A stretch of 64,000 nt of DNA from Xenophilus sp. Marseille-Q4582 (GTDB lineage Bacteria > Pseudomonadota > Gammaproteobacteria > Burkholderiales > Burkholderiaceae_C). A model generated the notes under the pieces. It worked only from the letters and a program-made list of their open reading frames with translations. It had not been told where the DNA came from and did not search any database. The position numbers were made by a program, and so were the translations under genes. Positions 28,784 through 36,824 of this stretch are shown here, piece after piece. The stretch's first letter is position 1, and the number at the start of each line of letters is the position of its first letter. The DNA is taken from positions 248,001 through 312,000 of the forward strand of contig NZ_CAKAKO010000003.1 of the NCBI RefSeq assembly GCF_916700565.1. Direction: 5' to 3'.

Positions 28784-29985
28784 CATGGAGCCGGCCCGCC
28801 GACCTTCGCGCGCAAATCGAACGGCTGTGGCAGCGCGGCGAGTTGCTGCGTGCCGTGGTCGGTGACGGCGCGCTGGGCTGGCCGTTGCGGCTGTCGCTCA
28901 AGTCGCCTTCCGCTGCCGATCTCAGCAACCGTTTCGATGCCGTGCGCGGCTGGGTGCGCGATATCAGCGCCATGCCACGCGTGCGCATCGAGTGGCGCGA
29001 GTGGACGCACCGGGTACAGGGCCGGCAACGCCTGCCGGACACGCTCTGGATCGATACGCTGGAAGACGCTCTGGCGATGATCGGCAAGACCGGAGATGGC
29101 CGCCGGTTCCAGGCACTCTGGCAGCAAACTGCCGAAGCGCAACCCGCACTGCTGCCATGGCTGCACAGATCACCGTTGCAGACCCTGGCACTGGCCGAAC
29201 ACTGGCCGCGCCTGCTGGCCGTGGTAGCCTGGGTGCAGGCCCATCCGCGCCCAGGCGTCTATCTTCGGCAGGTCGACGCGCCGGGCGTGGACAGCAAGTT
29301 CATCGAAGCGCATCGCGGCATACTGGGCCAATGGCTGGACCTGGCCTTGCCGACTGAAGCCATCGAGCCTGCTGCAACCGGGATGGCCGGGTTTGCCCGT
29401 CGCTACGGCTTTCTGGAGAAGCCCGTTCGCATCCGCCTGCGCTTGCTCGATCCGCAGCTGCTCCAGCTTCCCGGCTGCACGGGACTGACCGACATCACCC
29501 TGGATGAGGACAGCTTCGCCACGCTCGCCCTGCCTGCGCAGCGTGTTTTCATCACCGAAAACGAGGTGAACTTCCTGGCGTTCCCACCGGTCTCCGGTGC
29601 CATCGTCGTGTTCGGTGCCGGCTATGGCTGGGGAGCGCTTGCCCGAGCCAACTGGCTGCATCGCGCCTCTCTGCACTATTGGGGAGACATCGATACCCAT
29701 GGCTTTGCCATTCTGGACAGCCTGCGCAAGTATTTCCCGCTAGCCGCTTCGTTCCTCATGGACCGCTCTACCCTGATGGCCCACGCACTCCAATGGGGTG
29801 AGGAGCCCCTCGACAAACGCCATATGTTGCCCTTGCCCCGACTGGTCGATGAGGAGGCAGCTCTCTACGACGACTTGCGTAATGACCGAATCCGGCCACA
29901 GCTGCGGCTGGAACAGGAACGCATCGGCTATCGCTGGCTATGCGCGGCGTTGGCGACAACAGCCCAGGACGATTCTCGGCCGTAG
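28780..29985 (+). CDS. jetD: Wadjet type I nuclease JetD (Toprim, DUF3322/DUF2220)
   Basis: Topoisomerase VI-A-like DNA-cleaving subunit, 401 residues. The N-terminal DUF3322 part begins MTWSRPADLRAQIERLW. The C-terminal Toprim part has the catalytic Glu in VFITENEVNFLAFP and the acidic DxD in YWGDIDTHGFAILD, both intact. The following block LMDRSTLMAHALQWGEEP is also family-typical. It ends the operon; hipA lies 21 bp away on the opposite strand, tail to tail. With all four genes whole, the system looks functional. Confidence 0.94.
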   Translation: MTWSRPADLRAQIERLWQRGELLRAVVGDGALGWPLRLSLKSPSAADLSNRFDAVRGWVRDISAMPRVRIEWREWTHRVQGRQRLPDTLWIDTLEDALAMIGKTGDGRRFQALWQQTAEAQPALLPWLHRSPLQTLALAEHWPRLLAVVAWVQAHPRPGVYLRQVDAPGVDSKFIEAHRGILGQWLDLALPTEAIEPAATGMAGFARRYGFLEKPVRIRLRLLDPQLLQLPGCTGLTDITLDEDSFATLALPAQRVFITENEVNFLAFPPVSGAIVVFGAGYGWGALARANWLHRASLHYWGDIDTHGFAILDSLRKYFPLAASFLMDRSTLMAHALQWGEEPLDKRHMLPLPRLVDEEAALYDDLRNDRIRPQLRLEQERIGYRWLCAALATTAQDDSRP

Positions 29986-30006
29986 CGGTATGTCCTGCCG
30001 ATGTCG

Positions 30007-31251
30007 TCAGGGCGTGGTCGATTCGACGAACGCCGGCTCGAAATCCAGCAGGTCGGTACCGCGCATGCCCAATCCCCGGGCCACTGCGCGCCAGCCCGCC
30101 ACGGCCTGGGCCACTTCACTCCAGATCGCCTGCGCTTGCACAGCATCCAGCCTGAAGTACGACGCGGCGGCCATCAGCATGTCCCGGCTATCGATGACGC
30201 CAGTGTCCTCGGTCAGCCAGGTCTTGCTCTCGCGACGGTCGCCCGGCATCGGGTTCAGGTCGAAGGCCGGCGACAGACGCCAGCCGCGCTGGCGTGCGTC
30301 GTACAGGAAGCCGGTGTTGCGCAGGTGATCGTCGGTGTTGCAGATCAGGAAGTTGAAGACCAGCCGGCGCCACAACTCATGGATGTCAGCGATCGGATCG
30401 GCGCCCGACTGAAGCAGCACATCCACCAGTTCGGTGTAGGCATGCGTCGCATCGCGGCCATCGGACTGGAGCATCGTCGCGGCCGACACGTAGGGGATGC
30501 GAGCGCCGTCGTCGGTGCGGTCGAAACGCCGGATGACGGCGACCGCCGTGCTGCCGATCACTTCCACGCGCGCCGGCGCCACCCGGATGCCGGCCTTGGC
30601 CGCCAGTTGCATGGCCAACACTTCGCCCCGGATCACGTCGCGCCGATCCGCCTGGCTGGGAAACTTGCCGACCGCCAGGCGTCCATCGATGTCCCGCACC
30701 GTGGACTTCGGCCTGGCACCACCCAGCGACGTGCCTTGCCCCAGCAGGTAGCGCAGATCCTGCGCGCTTTCCGTTCCGTCCTCCAGGGCGCGGGCCGCGT
30801 GCAGCACCTTGTCCAGTTCCACCAGTGGCGGTACGTGCCGGTTCGCTCCGCCGGCGCGCAGGTAGGCGCGAGATTGCGGATCGAACAGGCGCAGCGCGCC
30901 GACGCGCGCCTCGTCGTCCACCCACATCACGAAGTCCACCGGGTCCAGTGCAGGCGTGTCGCGGTCTTCCTGCCGCAGCTTCGCATGGGCGCGCCGGATC
31001 ACACACTCGCCCCAGGCGTCGGGCGCGGTGTCCTCCAGCGCGAGGAAGAACACCTGACGGGGATGCTGCACGCCGGCCACCGGCTGGAGATCGGGCGACA
31101 GCGTGAAGAACCGGACATCCTGCAGCCAGCCTTCGTCGTAACTGAACGCGCTGCGCCGGCCGCTGCCCAAGTGCAGGCGCCCCACGACTAAGCCACTTGC
31201 CCCCAAGTGGACTTCGAGGTCCGGACGTCGCGCAGGCCGATGCGTTGCCAT
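30007..31251 (-). CDS. hipA: HipA-type serine/threonine kinase toxin
   Basis: Toxin kinase of 414 residues. In the model system HipA phosphorylates glutamyl-tRNA synthetase and causes dormancy. The P-loop-like segment GTSLGGARPKS holds the autophosphorylated serine position; the catalytic block FLICNTDDHLRNTGFLYD has the Asn/Asp pair, and LSPAFDLNPMPG the metal-binding Asp. The ATG shares one base with the hipB stop (TGATG). It is a two-gene operon between Wadjet and the ICE module. The full set of catalytic residues suggests an active kinase. Confidence 0.9.
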   Translation of the reverse strand: MATHRPARRPDLEVHLGASGLVVGRLHLGSGRRSAFSYDEGWLQDVRFFTLSPDLQPVAGVQHPRQVFFLALEDTAPDAWGECVIRRAHAKLRQEDRDTPALDPVDFVMWVDDEARVGALRLFDPQSRAYLRAGGANRHVPPLVELDKVLHAARALEDGTESAQDLRYLLGQGTSLGGARPKSTVRDIDGRLAVGKFPSQADRRDVIRGEVLAMQLAAKAGIRVAPARVEVIGSTAVAVIRRFDRTDDGARIPYVSAATMLQSDGRDATHAYTELVDVLLQSGADPIADIHELWRRLVFNFLICNTDDHLRNTGFLYDARQRGWRLSPAFDLNPMPGDRRESKTWLTEDTGVIDSRDMLMAAASYFRLDAVQAQAIWSEVAQAVAGWRAVARGLGMRGTDLLDFEPAFVESTTP

Positions 31252-31658
31252 CAGAAGCCCTCCAGGTCATCGGCAGGCGCGGGCGCATCGCCTTTGTCAA
31301 CGGGTGCTGCCTGCCGCTTCCTGCCGGCAGAGGTGCGTACCCGCTGCGGCAACTGCTCCCGCACCAGTTCCATGCCGAGCGCATCGTTCTCCAGGGTCAT
31401 CGCCTGGGCCAGGTCATCGAGCCGGCCCAGCACGTGCAGCGCGCGCAGGAAGGTGTGCAGCGCGGTGCCGGGATAACCATCCTCCATGCGCCTGACGGTG
31501 CTCAGGGACGTGCCGATGCGCTGCGCCAGGTCTTCCTGGCTCAGGCGGCGCATGCGCCGCGCCACCGAGATGTCCTGCCCCAGGCGGCGCAGCGCACGCG
31601 CGACGGGCTGCGGCATCGCCACCTGCGCACCAGAGCGCTTTTGCTCGGAAGAAGACAT
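31251..31658 (-). CDS. hipB: HipB-type helix-turn-helix antitoxin
   Basis: DNA-binding antitoxin of 135 residues. An Xre-type helix-turn-helix lies at about residues 28-75 (VARRMRRLSQEDLAQRIGTS, then LSTVRRMEDG). The C-terminal 45 residues are basic then acidic and probably disordered. It precedes and is coupled to hipA. The upstream AT-rich region has two matching inverted repeats that probably bind HipB. Confidence 0.85.
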   Translation of the reverse strand: MSSSEQKRSGAQVAMPQPVARALRRLGQDISVARRMRRLSQEDLAQRIGTSLSTVRRMEDGYPGTALHTFLRALHVLGRLDDLAQAMTLENDALGMELVREQLPQRVRTSAGRKRQAAPVDKGDAPAPADDLEGF

Positions 31659-31669
31659 CTTTTAGAACC

Positions 31670-31712
31670 TCAAATATGAGCTTATTTTTTAAATAATAGT
31701 TCATATTTGAAC
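31670..31712 (-). promoter_or_regulatory. hipBA operator/promoter with two inverted 10-bp repeats
   Basis: TCAAATATGA at 31670-31679 and its exact complement TCATATTTGA at 31701-31710 lie 11 bp and more upstream of hipB, with a 21-bp very AT-rich spacer. Each arm is itself dyadic (CTCA-N4-TGAG and TTCA-N4-TGAA). The spacing of three helical turns fits cooperative binding by HipB dimers to shut off its own promoter. Confidence 0.65.
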
Positions 31713-32363
31713 GCAAAAATGGGGGTCAGTCAACCCAGTCCATGCCTGCCCTTGCAGTTCTGGTAACCGCGCTACTCCATTGCGAGCGGCCCTGTTCGCA
31801 GGAGGTATCGCCGGGCTACCAGGACCGGATGAAATCCGACAGGTGATCTCACCTCGTCACCGCTCGATTGTTCGCAGGAGCCACCAAACGGTTCCTACGC
31901 ACGAGTGGGAGAAACGGGGCGTCATGCTTTGTCGATCTGGGGGCAGACCTCCCGCGTCTTGCCCAAAACCTCGCCGCACTCCGTCGAGGCGGCATCGCCA
32001 CACCTGTTTCCGCCCGCACTGCGTCTGCTGATAGACCGTCGCTGTCTTGCACACCGGTAACGCCCAGACTCGAACGCAAGAAGACCGAATCCGTCTTTCG
32101 CCGCGATGGCGTCTGTAGCAAAACCTCGTTATCGAGCCATCCCGCCATGGGCAGTCAACCCATTGAAGCATACCGCCACGCAGAGGCTCGGTGCTGGTGG
32201 ACAAGCGCCATATCGACAGGCGGCTGCTCTGGTGAACATCCGTCATTCCGGCCTTTCTCACAAGCCAAGCCGCCACCGTCTCGCGCCGTGAAGGCGCGTC
32301 CCGGCAGCGATTCCAATCAACGAGGGAAGCAGATGTCCTGAATCCGGTTACCAGGGAGCAGTC
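31713..32363. other. 651-bp gap before the first ICE module, no convincing gene
   Basis: Several short frames occur on both strands but none shows a domain, a coding-like amino-acid mix or a ribosome site. A 14-bp dyad AGGTGATCTCACCT is at 31839-31852. The second ICE copy is preceded by a similar-sized gene-free stretch, so the region may hold the regulatory or origin part of the module, or be a cargo junction. Confidence 0.4.
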
Positions 32364-33125
32364 ATGCGAAAGTCATTTTCTTCCGGCGCCCACGCCAAGG
32401 TCTTCTACGGCCCAATCGAGGCGGCCATCCCGTGGGCAGGGCTGTCGCGTTTCGAGCGTCGCATCCTCGATGTCGCCAATGGGATGAACCGCTTGCCGGA
32501 GCACCCCGAACTGGCGCGCTGGCCACAGCTTCGCCTGAACGCGGAACGGATCTACGACGCACTGGTGCATCTCGACCTTCCCTACGGCAAGGACGGCATC
32601 ACGAGCAACGACCCCGCCTTGCTCGATGACCTCAGCCTCACGATCCGACATGTCGATCTGAAGGCCTGGATGATCCGCTTCTATCTCGACCAGCGACCGG
32701 CCTTCCTGTTCGATGCCTTCGAGCGTCACCTGCATCCGGCCGTCAGCGTCGATGCTGTGCAGGCACTGGTCATGGATCGCGAGGCATTGAAGCTCCAGCT
32801 TGCCGACAGGGTGCAAGCCTGGGATGCGCTCTATGCCCAGTTCCAGACGCTCAGCCAGGAGCACCAGGCACGTACGGAGCGCGAGAAGCGTTCCGGGGTG
32901 CCGGGCGCCCGCAGTGAGTCCACCTACCTGAACATCGTTGGCGGTCTTTTGACCCTGCTGCTGGGCAAGTCGCCCAATGGCGTTCCCTATTCTTCCTTCG
33001 AGACGCTGGAATCGGTCATCAGTGCGCTGGTTGCCCATTACGGCGACAAGTCCGGGATCAGCGAGCGAACGCTGTGGGCGAAGTTTTCGGCAGCCAGGCG
33101 TCATCTCGCCACCCAGGACCGCTGA
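32364..33125 (+). CDS. Conserved ICE-module protein of unknown function, copy 1
   Basis: A 253-residue protein that opens the alpA-parA module. Segments FYGPIEAAIPWAGLSRFERR and RHVDLKAWMIRFYLDQRPAF recur in copy 2 at 59366. The middle is helical and charged, with coiled-coil look. The C-terminal block STYLNIVGGLLTLLLGKSP is nearly the same in copy 2 and ends SERTLWAKFSAARRHL. The two copies are clearly homologous but much more diverged than parA or parB. I do not recognise a named domain. It stands 110 bp before the alpA-like gene. Confidence 0.75.
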   Translation: MRKSFSSGAHAKVFYGPIEAAIPWAGLSRFERRILDVANGMNRLPEHPELARWPQLRLNAERIYDALVHLDLPYGKDGITSNDPALLDDLSLTIRHVDLKAWMIRFYLDQRPAFLFDAFERHLHPAVSVDAVQALVMDREALKLQLADRVQAWDALYAQFQTLSQEHQARTEREKRSGVPGARSESTYLNIVGGLLTLLLGKSPNGVPYSSFETLESVISALVAHYGDKSGISERTLWAKFSAARRHLATQDR

Positions 33126-33158
33126 CTGCAAGTGCAGACGCCGAGCCTGCACTTGCGG
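33126..33158. promoter_or_regulatory. Twin dyads 21 bp apart upstream of alpA-parA, copy 1
   Basis: CTGCAAGTGCAG at 33126-33137 and CTGCACTTGCGG at 33147-33158. The start-to-start distance is 21 bp, two helical turns. The same arrangement with perfect palindromes exists in copy 2. The site lies about 80 bp before the alpA-like gene, just after the stop of the preceding gene. It is probably an operator for the AlpA-like protein or a ParB-binding site. Confidence 0.6.
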
Positions 33159-33235
33159 TGACTGCGCGGGAACCGCGCTATTGAATACGGGGCACGTCCA
33201 TCACCGCCGCTACACAGCGCCAAGGAGTGCCCCTC

Positions 33236-33454
33236 GTGACTGCCCAGACCATCGCCACCGCGGCGCCGAACGAACATCGCATCCTGCGTCGCGCGGAAGT
33301 CGAGGCCAAGACCGGCTTCAAGCGCGCCCACATCTACAACCTGATCAAGGAGGGCAAGTTTCCCAAGCCCCTGCGCCTCGGGGTACGCGCCATCGGCTGG
33401 GACTCGGTGGAGATCGAACAGTGGATCGCCGATCGCCTCAAAGAACGCGCCTGA
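33236..33454 (+). CDS. AlpA-family DNA-binding protein, copy 1
   Basis: A 72-residue MerR-like winged helix protein of the AlpA/phage excisionase class: RILRRAEVEAKTGFKRAHIY then KEGKFPKPLRLGVRAIGWDS. The helix-turn-helix covers the first of these. Such proteins act as regulators or excision factors of islands. GTG at 33236 is chosen because it aligns with the ATG of copy 2 and follows AAGGAG. parA begins 40 bp downstream. Confidence 0.85.
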   Translation: MTAQTIATAAPNEHRILRRAEVEAKTGFKRAHIYNLIKEGKFPKPLRLGVRAIGWDSVEIEQWIADRLKERA

Positions 33455-33494
33455 CGCTTCTTCTCGGTTCATGCCATTCGAGGAGGAGAAGCTC

Positions 33495-34361
33495 ATGCAG
33501 GTGGTGTCCATCATTTCGACCAAGGGCGGCGTGGGCAAGACCACGACGGCGGCCAACCTGGGCGGCTTCATCGCCGATGCCGGGCTGCGCGTGCTGCTGC
33601 TGGATCTGGACGTGCAGCCCACGCTGTCGAGCTACTTCACGCTGGACGTGCGCGCGCCCGGCGGCATCTACGAGATGCTGGCCTTCAACGAACGGCGCAT
33701 CGAGCAACTGGTGTCGCGCACCGCGATCGCGGGCCTGGACCTGGTGCTCTCCAACGACGACCGCGGCGAACTGAACACGCTGCTGCTGCACGCTCCGGAT
33801 GGGCGCCTGCGACTGCGCCATTTGCTGCCCGTCTTCCGCACGCACTACGACCTGCTGCTGATCGATACCCAGGGAGCGCGCAGTGTGCTGCTGGAGATGG
33901 CGGTACTGGCCTCCAGCCTGGCGCTGTCGCCGGTGACACCGGAAATCCTGGCGGCGCGTGAGCTGAGGCGCGGCACGCTGCAACTGATCGAGGATATCGC
34001 TCCGTATCGGCACCTCGGCATCGAGCCGCCACCGCTGCGCTTGCTCATCAACCGTGTGCATCCGGTTTCGTCGAACGCCCGACTGATCCAGCAGGCCCTG
34101 CGACAAGTGTTCCAGGCGCACGCTGGCATACAGGTCCTGAACACCGACGTCCCGGCCATCGAAGCCTACCCACGTGCCGCAACACGGGGGCTGCCAGTGC
34201 ATCGCGTCGAGTACCGGCAACCAATGGGCCGTACTGCGCCTGCGGCGTTGGAGACGATGCGTGCGCTGGCTGGCGAGCTGTTCCCGGCATGGCGGGAGCG
34301 CTTCGCGTGCGTTACCGGCAGGGGCCGCGCAGGGGGAGCCAGTCATGGCGAACGCGCATGA
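33495..34361 (+). CDS. parA: ParA-family ATPase of ICE (Soj-like), copy 1
   Basis: Partition-type ATPase of 288 residues. The deviant Walker A is STKGGVGKTTTAANLGGF at the N-terminus; LLLDLDVQPTLSSYF is the A' motif; DLLLIDTQGARSVLLEM is Walker B. Such proteins stabilise the excised or replicating form of PFGI-1/PAPI-1-type ICEs. ATG at 33495 follows the GAGGAGGAGAA ribosome site; the upstream in-frame ATG at 33471 is unlikely. The first 353 bases are identical to copy 2; after 33847 the copies diverge. Confidence 0.92.
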   Translation: MQVVSIISTKGGVGKTTTAANLGGFIADAGLRVLLLDLDVQPTLSSYFTLDVRAPGGIYEMLAFNERRIEQLVSRTAIAGLDLVLSNDDRGELNTLLLHAPDGRLRLRHLLPVFRTHYDLLLIDTQGARSVLLEMAVLASSLALSPVTPEILAARELRRGTLQLIEDIAPYRHLGIEPPPLRLLINRVHPVSSNARLIQQALRQVFQAHAGIQVLNTDVPAIEAYPRAATRGLPVHRVEYRQPMGRTAPAALETMRALAGELFPAWRERFACVTGRGRAGGASHGERA

Positions 34362-34593
34362 ACTGGCCCGCGGCCATGCGCGGCTGCGCGCGCTGATCGA
34401 GTTCGCGCTGGGCGAAGGTTGGCACGTGAAACGCACGCGCGGCGGGCACCTGATGTTCACCAAGCCCGGCTGCGCCGCGATCTACACCAGTTCGACCGCG
34501 AGCGATCATCGCGCCAGCCGCAACGCTCGCGCGCAGCTTCGCCGCGCCGATCGACAGGCACTGACGGCATCTCGGGAGAGCAGCGATGGCTGA
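34345..34593 (+). CDS. Small HicA-like protein between parA and parB, copy 1
   Basis: An 82-residue protein with a HicA/dsRBD-like core: RLRALIEFALGEGWHVKRTR followed by GGHLMFTKPGCAAIYTSSTA and SDHRASRNARAQLRRADRQA. The GGH segment resembles the catalytic His of HicA toxins. There is no HicB beside it. It overlaps parA by 17 bases and parB by 8, so it is coupled to both. Copy 2 has the same gene in the same place, which argues for a role in the module and not a passing toxin. Confidence 0.65.
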   Translation: MANAHELARGHARLRALIEFALGEGWHVKRTRGGHLMFTKPGCAAIYTSSTASDHRASRNARAQLRRADRQALTASRESSDG

Positions 34594-36244
34594 GCCGACG
34601 CCGCAGGACATGGCCGCCAAGCTGCTGGCCACCGGCTTCGAGCGCAGCGGCCCTTCGGCCGCGACCTTGAGCGACCCCATCGCCGACACGCCGATGGTGG
34701 TGACGCTGGACCAGTTGCGGCCCTACGACCACGACCCGCGCGTGACGCGCAACCCGGCCTATGCGGAGATCAAGGCGTCCATCCGCGAACGTGGGCTGGA
34801 CGCGCCCCCCGCGATCACGCGCAGGCCGGGCGAGGCGCACTACATCATTCGCAACGGCGGCAACACGCGGCTGGCGATCCTGCGCGAGTTGTGGAGCGAG
34901 ACCAAGGAGGAACGCTTCTTCCGGATTGCGTGCCTGTTCCGCCCGTGGCCGGCGCGCGGCGAGATCGTGGCGCTGACCGGGCATCTGGCCGAGAACGAGC
35001 TGCGCGGCGGCCTGACCTTCATCGAGCGGGCGTTGGGCATCGAGAAGGCGCGCGAGTTCTACGAGCAGGAAAGCGGCCAGGCGCTGTCGCAGAGCGAACT
35101 CGCGCGGCGGCTGACTGCCGACGGTTATCCGGTGCCGCAGTCACACATCAGCCGCATGAACGATGCGGTGCGCTATCTGCTGCCGGCGATCCCGACGCTG
35201 TTGTACGGCGGATTGGGCCGGCATCAGGTGGACCGGCTCGCGGTGCTGCGCAAGGCGTGCGAGCGCACCTGGGAGCGGCGTGCGCTGGGCCGCACCGTGG
35301 CCGTGGACTTCGCCACGCTGTTTCAGGACGTGCTGACGCAGTTCGACACACAGCCGGACGACTTCTCGCCGCAGCGGGTGCAGGACGAACTGGTGGGCCA
35401 GATGGCCGAACTGCTGGAGGCGGACTACGACACGCTGGCGCTGGAGATCAACGACAGCGAAAGCCGCCAGCGTGCGCTGAGCAGCGAACCGGCGGCGCCG
35501 ACACCACCGGCAGCGCCCGTCGCGCCTGCTGGTCCTCCTCCGCCGGTCTCCGCGCCTCAGCAGCCACCCGCCTCGTCCGTGCCGCGCGACACCACGCCGG
35601 TCGCGCCTCCGGCGCCAGCAGCGACACCGCCTGCATCGCCTGAAGCGCCGGAGGACCAGCACGGGGTACGCGAAGAGCGCCTGCAAGGGCACATCGTGAC
35701 ACCGGCACCGACCACCGAGCGCCTGCAGTCCATCCAGCGGATGGTTGCGGACCAGCTCGGCGACAAGCTGCCCGACTTCGAGACCGACGCGCTGCGTGCG
35801 ATCCCCGTGCAGGTCGGCGGGCTCTATCCCATCTCGGACGTCTGGTACGTCGAGCCGGCGCTGGACGTGCCGGATCGCCTGCGCGTGCACATCGCGCAGT
35901 TCGCGCGCGAGATCGGCGAGGAAGCGGCGGTCGGCGACCACATCGAGGCCAGCGTCGGCGGCATCGGCTTTGTCTGCGTGGCGCCGGCCGTGGGCCAGGC
36001 AAAGGCGCTGCCTGCGTTCGCGCGGGCGGTGCTGACCCTGCTGGAGGCGCTGAGTTCGGCGCCACCCGCCGCGAACGGCTTGGACCGTGCACTGCTGGCC
36101 GACGAGTTGGCGGCGCTGCTCCATGGCCACGGCGGCTCGGCTACACGCCTGAGCGATGCTGCGCTGGTGAAGCTGTTCCGTCTGCTGCGCCTGGCGCGCC
36201 GGCTGCTGGATCTGGAAGCCGGCGTAGCGAGCCAGGATTACTGA
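34586..36244 (+). CDS. parB: ParB-family protein of PFGI-1-type ICE, copy 1
   Basis: DNA-binding partition protein of 552 residues. The N-terminal ParB/Srx-like part includes LDQLRPYDHDPRVTRNPAYA, IKASIRERGLDAPPAITRRP, IIRNGGNTRLAILREL and LTGHLAENELRGGLTFIERA; a helix-turn-helix follows (LSQSELARRLTADGYPVPQS). A Pro/Ala-rich linker (about 290-370) joins a C-terminal domain of unknown role found in ICE ParBs. The type is, from memory, the PFGI-1 class. Bases 34616-35302 are identical to copy 2 while the linker and C-terminus differ. Confidence 0.9.
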   Translation: MAEPTPQDMAAKLLATGFERSGPSAATLSDPIADTPMVVTLDQLRPYDHDPRVTRNPAYAEIKASIRERGLDAPPAITRRPGEAHYIIRNGGNTRLAILRELWSETKEERFFRIACLFRPWPARGEIVALTGHLAENELRGGLTFIERALGIEKAREFYEQESGQALSQSELARRLTADGYPVPQSHISRMNDAVRYLLPAIPTLLYGGLGRHQVDRLAVLRKACERTWERRALGRTVAVDFATLFQDVLTQFDTQPDDFSPQRVQDELVGQMAELLEADYDTLALEINDSESRQRALSSEPAAPTPPAAPVAPAGPPPPVSAPQQPPASSVPRDTTPVAPPAPAATPPASPEAPEDQHGVREERLQGHIVTPAPTTERLQSIQRMVADQLGDKLPDFETDALRAIPVQVGGLYPISDVWYVEPALDVPDRLRVHIAQFAREIGEEAAVGDHIEASVGGIGFVCVAPAVGQAKALPAFARAVLTLLEALSSAPPAANGLDRALLADELAALLHGHGGSATRLSDAALVKLFRLLRLARRLLDLEAGVASQDY

Positions 36245-36261
36245 GCGCAGGAGGCTTCCGC

Positions 36262-36822
36262 ATGTCGGCACCGCACCCACTCAACCAAGCCGTGATCGCC
36301 CAGGCCCTGCATGACTTGCGCAACGGCCAGTTGCGCCGCTGCAAGGCCATGGGCTTCGGCGAGGAAGAGCTGGATGCGCTGAAGCACCCCGAACTCGTGA
36401 GCATGCTGGTGAATGCCACGGTGTCGTGGTGTTCGGTGTCGGTGAACCGCGAAGTGTTGAAGCGGCTGCTGAGCCAGGTGCACGACGTAGAGCGGGAGAT
36501 CGCCACGGTGGACCGCATGCTCCGCCTGGGGGCGAGCACGGAGATGGTCAGCAAGTTCTACGGCCTCACGCATCAGGAAGTGGCGCTGCGCCGCGACATC
36601 CTCGGGCTGCCCAAGCGCAAGGGCCGGCATCCGGTGCTCGACGAGACGCAGGACGTGGCCTTGTGGGAGCGCTGGAAGGCCGGCGTCGCCGAGCGCCATA
36701 TTGCCCTGACCGACGACATGGCGCTGCTGGCGCTGACCATGGACCTGGCCGAGGCGATGAGCCTGCCGATGTCGGTGATCTGGTCGGCGATACGGAACTG
36801 GATCGACCAGGGGCTGGTGTAG
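36262..36822 (+). CDS. DUF2857 ICE protein (STY4526-type), copy 1
   Basis: A 186-residue protein with DUF2857: LNQAVIAQALHDLRNGQLRR, CKAMGFGEEELDALKHPELV, then GASTEMVSKFYGLTHQEVAL and RRDILGLPKRKGRHPVLDE, the last two looking like a helix-turn-helix and its wing. Part of the pathogenicity-island/ICE replication cluster, biochemical role unknown. It follows parB by 17 bp with an AGGAGG site and precedes the STY4528-type gene by 2 bp. Confidence 0.85.
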   Translation: MSAPHPLNQAVIAQALHDLRNGQLRRCKAMGFGEEELDALKHPELVSMLVNATVSWCSVSVNREVLKRLLSQVHDVEREIATVDRMLRLGASTEMVSKFYGLTHQEVALRRDILGLPKRKGRHPVLDETQDVALWERWKAGVAERHIALTDDMALLALTMDLAEAMSLPMSVIWSAIRNWIDQGLV

Positions 36823-36824
36823 CC

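Noticed and set aside
26555-28786. 743-codon open frame on the minus strand
   Set aside because: Antisense to jetC; no recognised motif and no ribosome site.
31780-32341. Several short frames in the gap before the first ICE module
   Set aside because: Frames on both strands overlap one another, have no ribosome site and show no family features.
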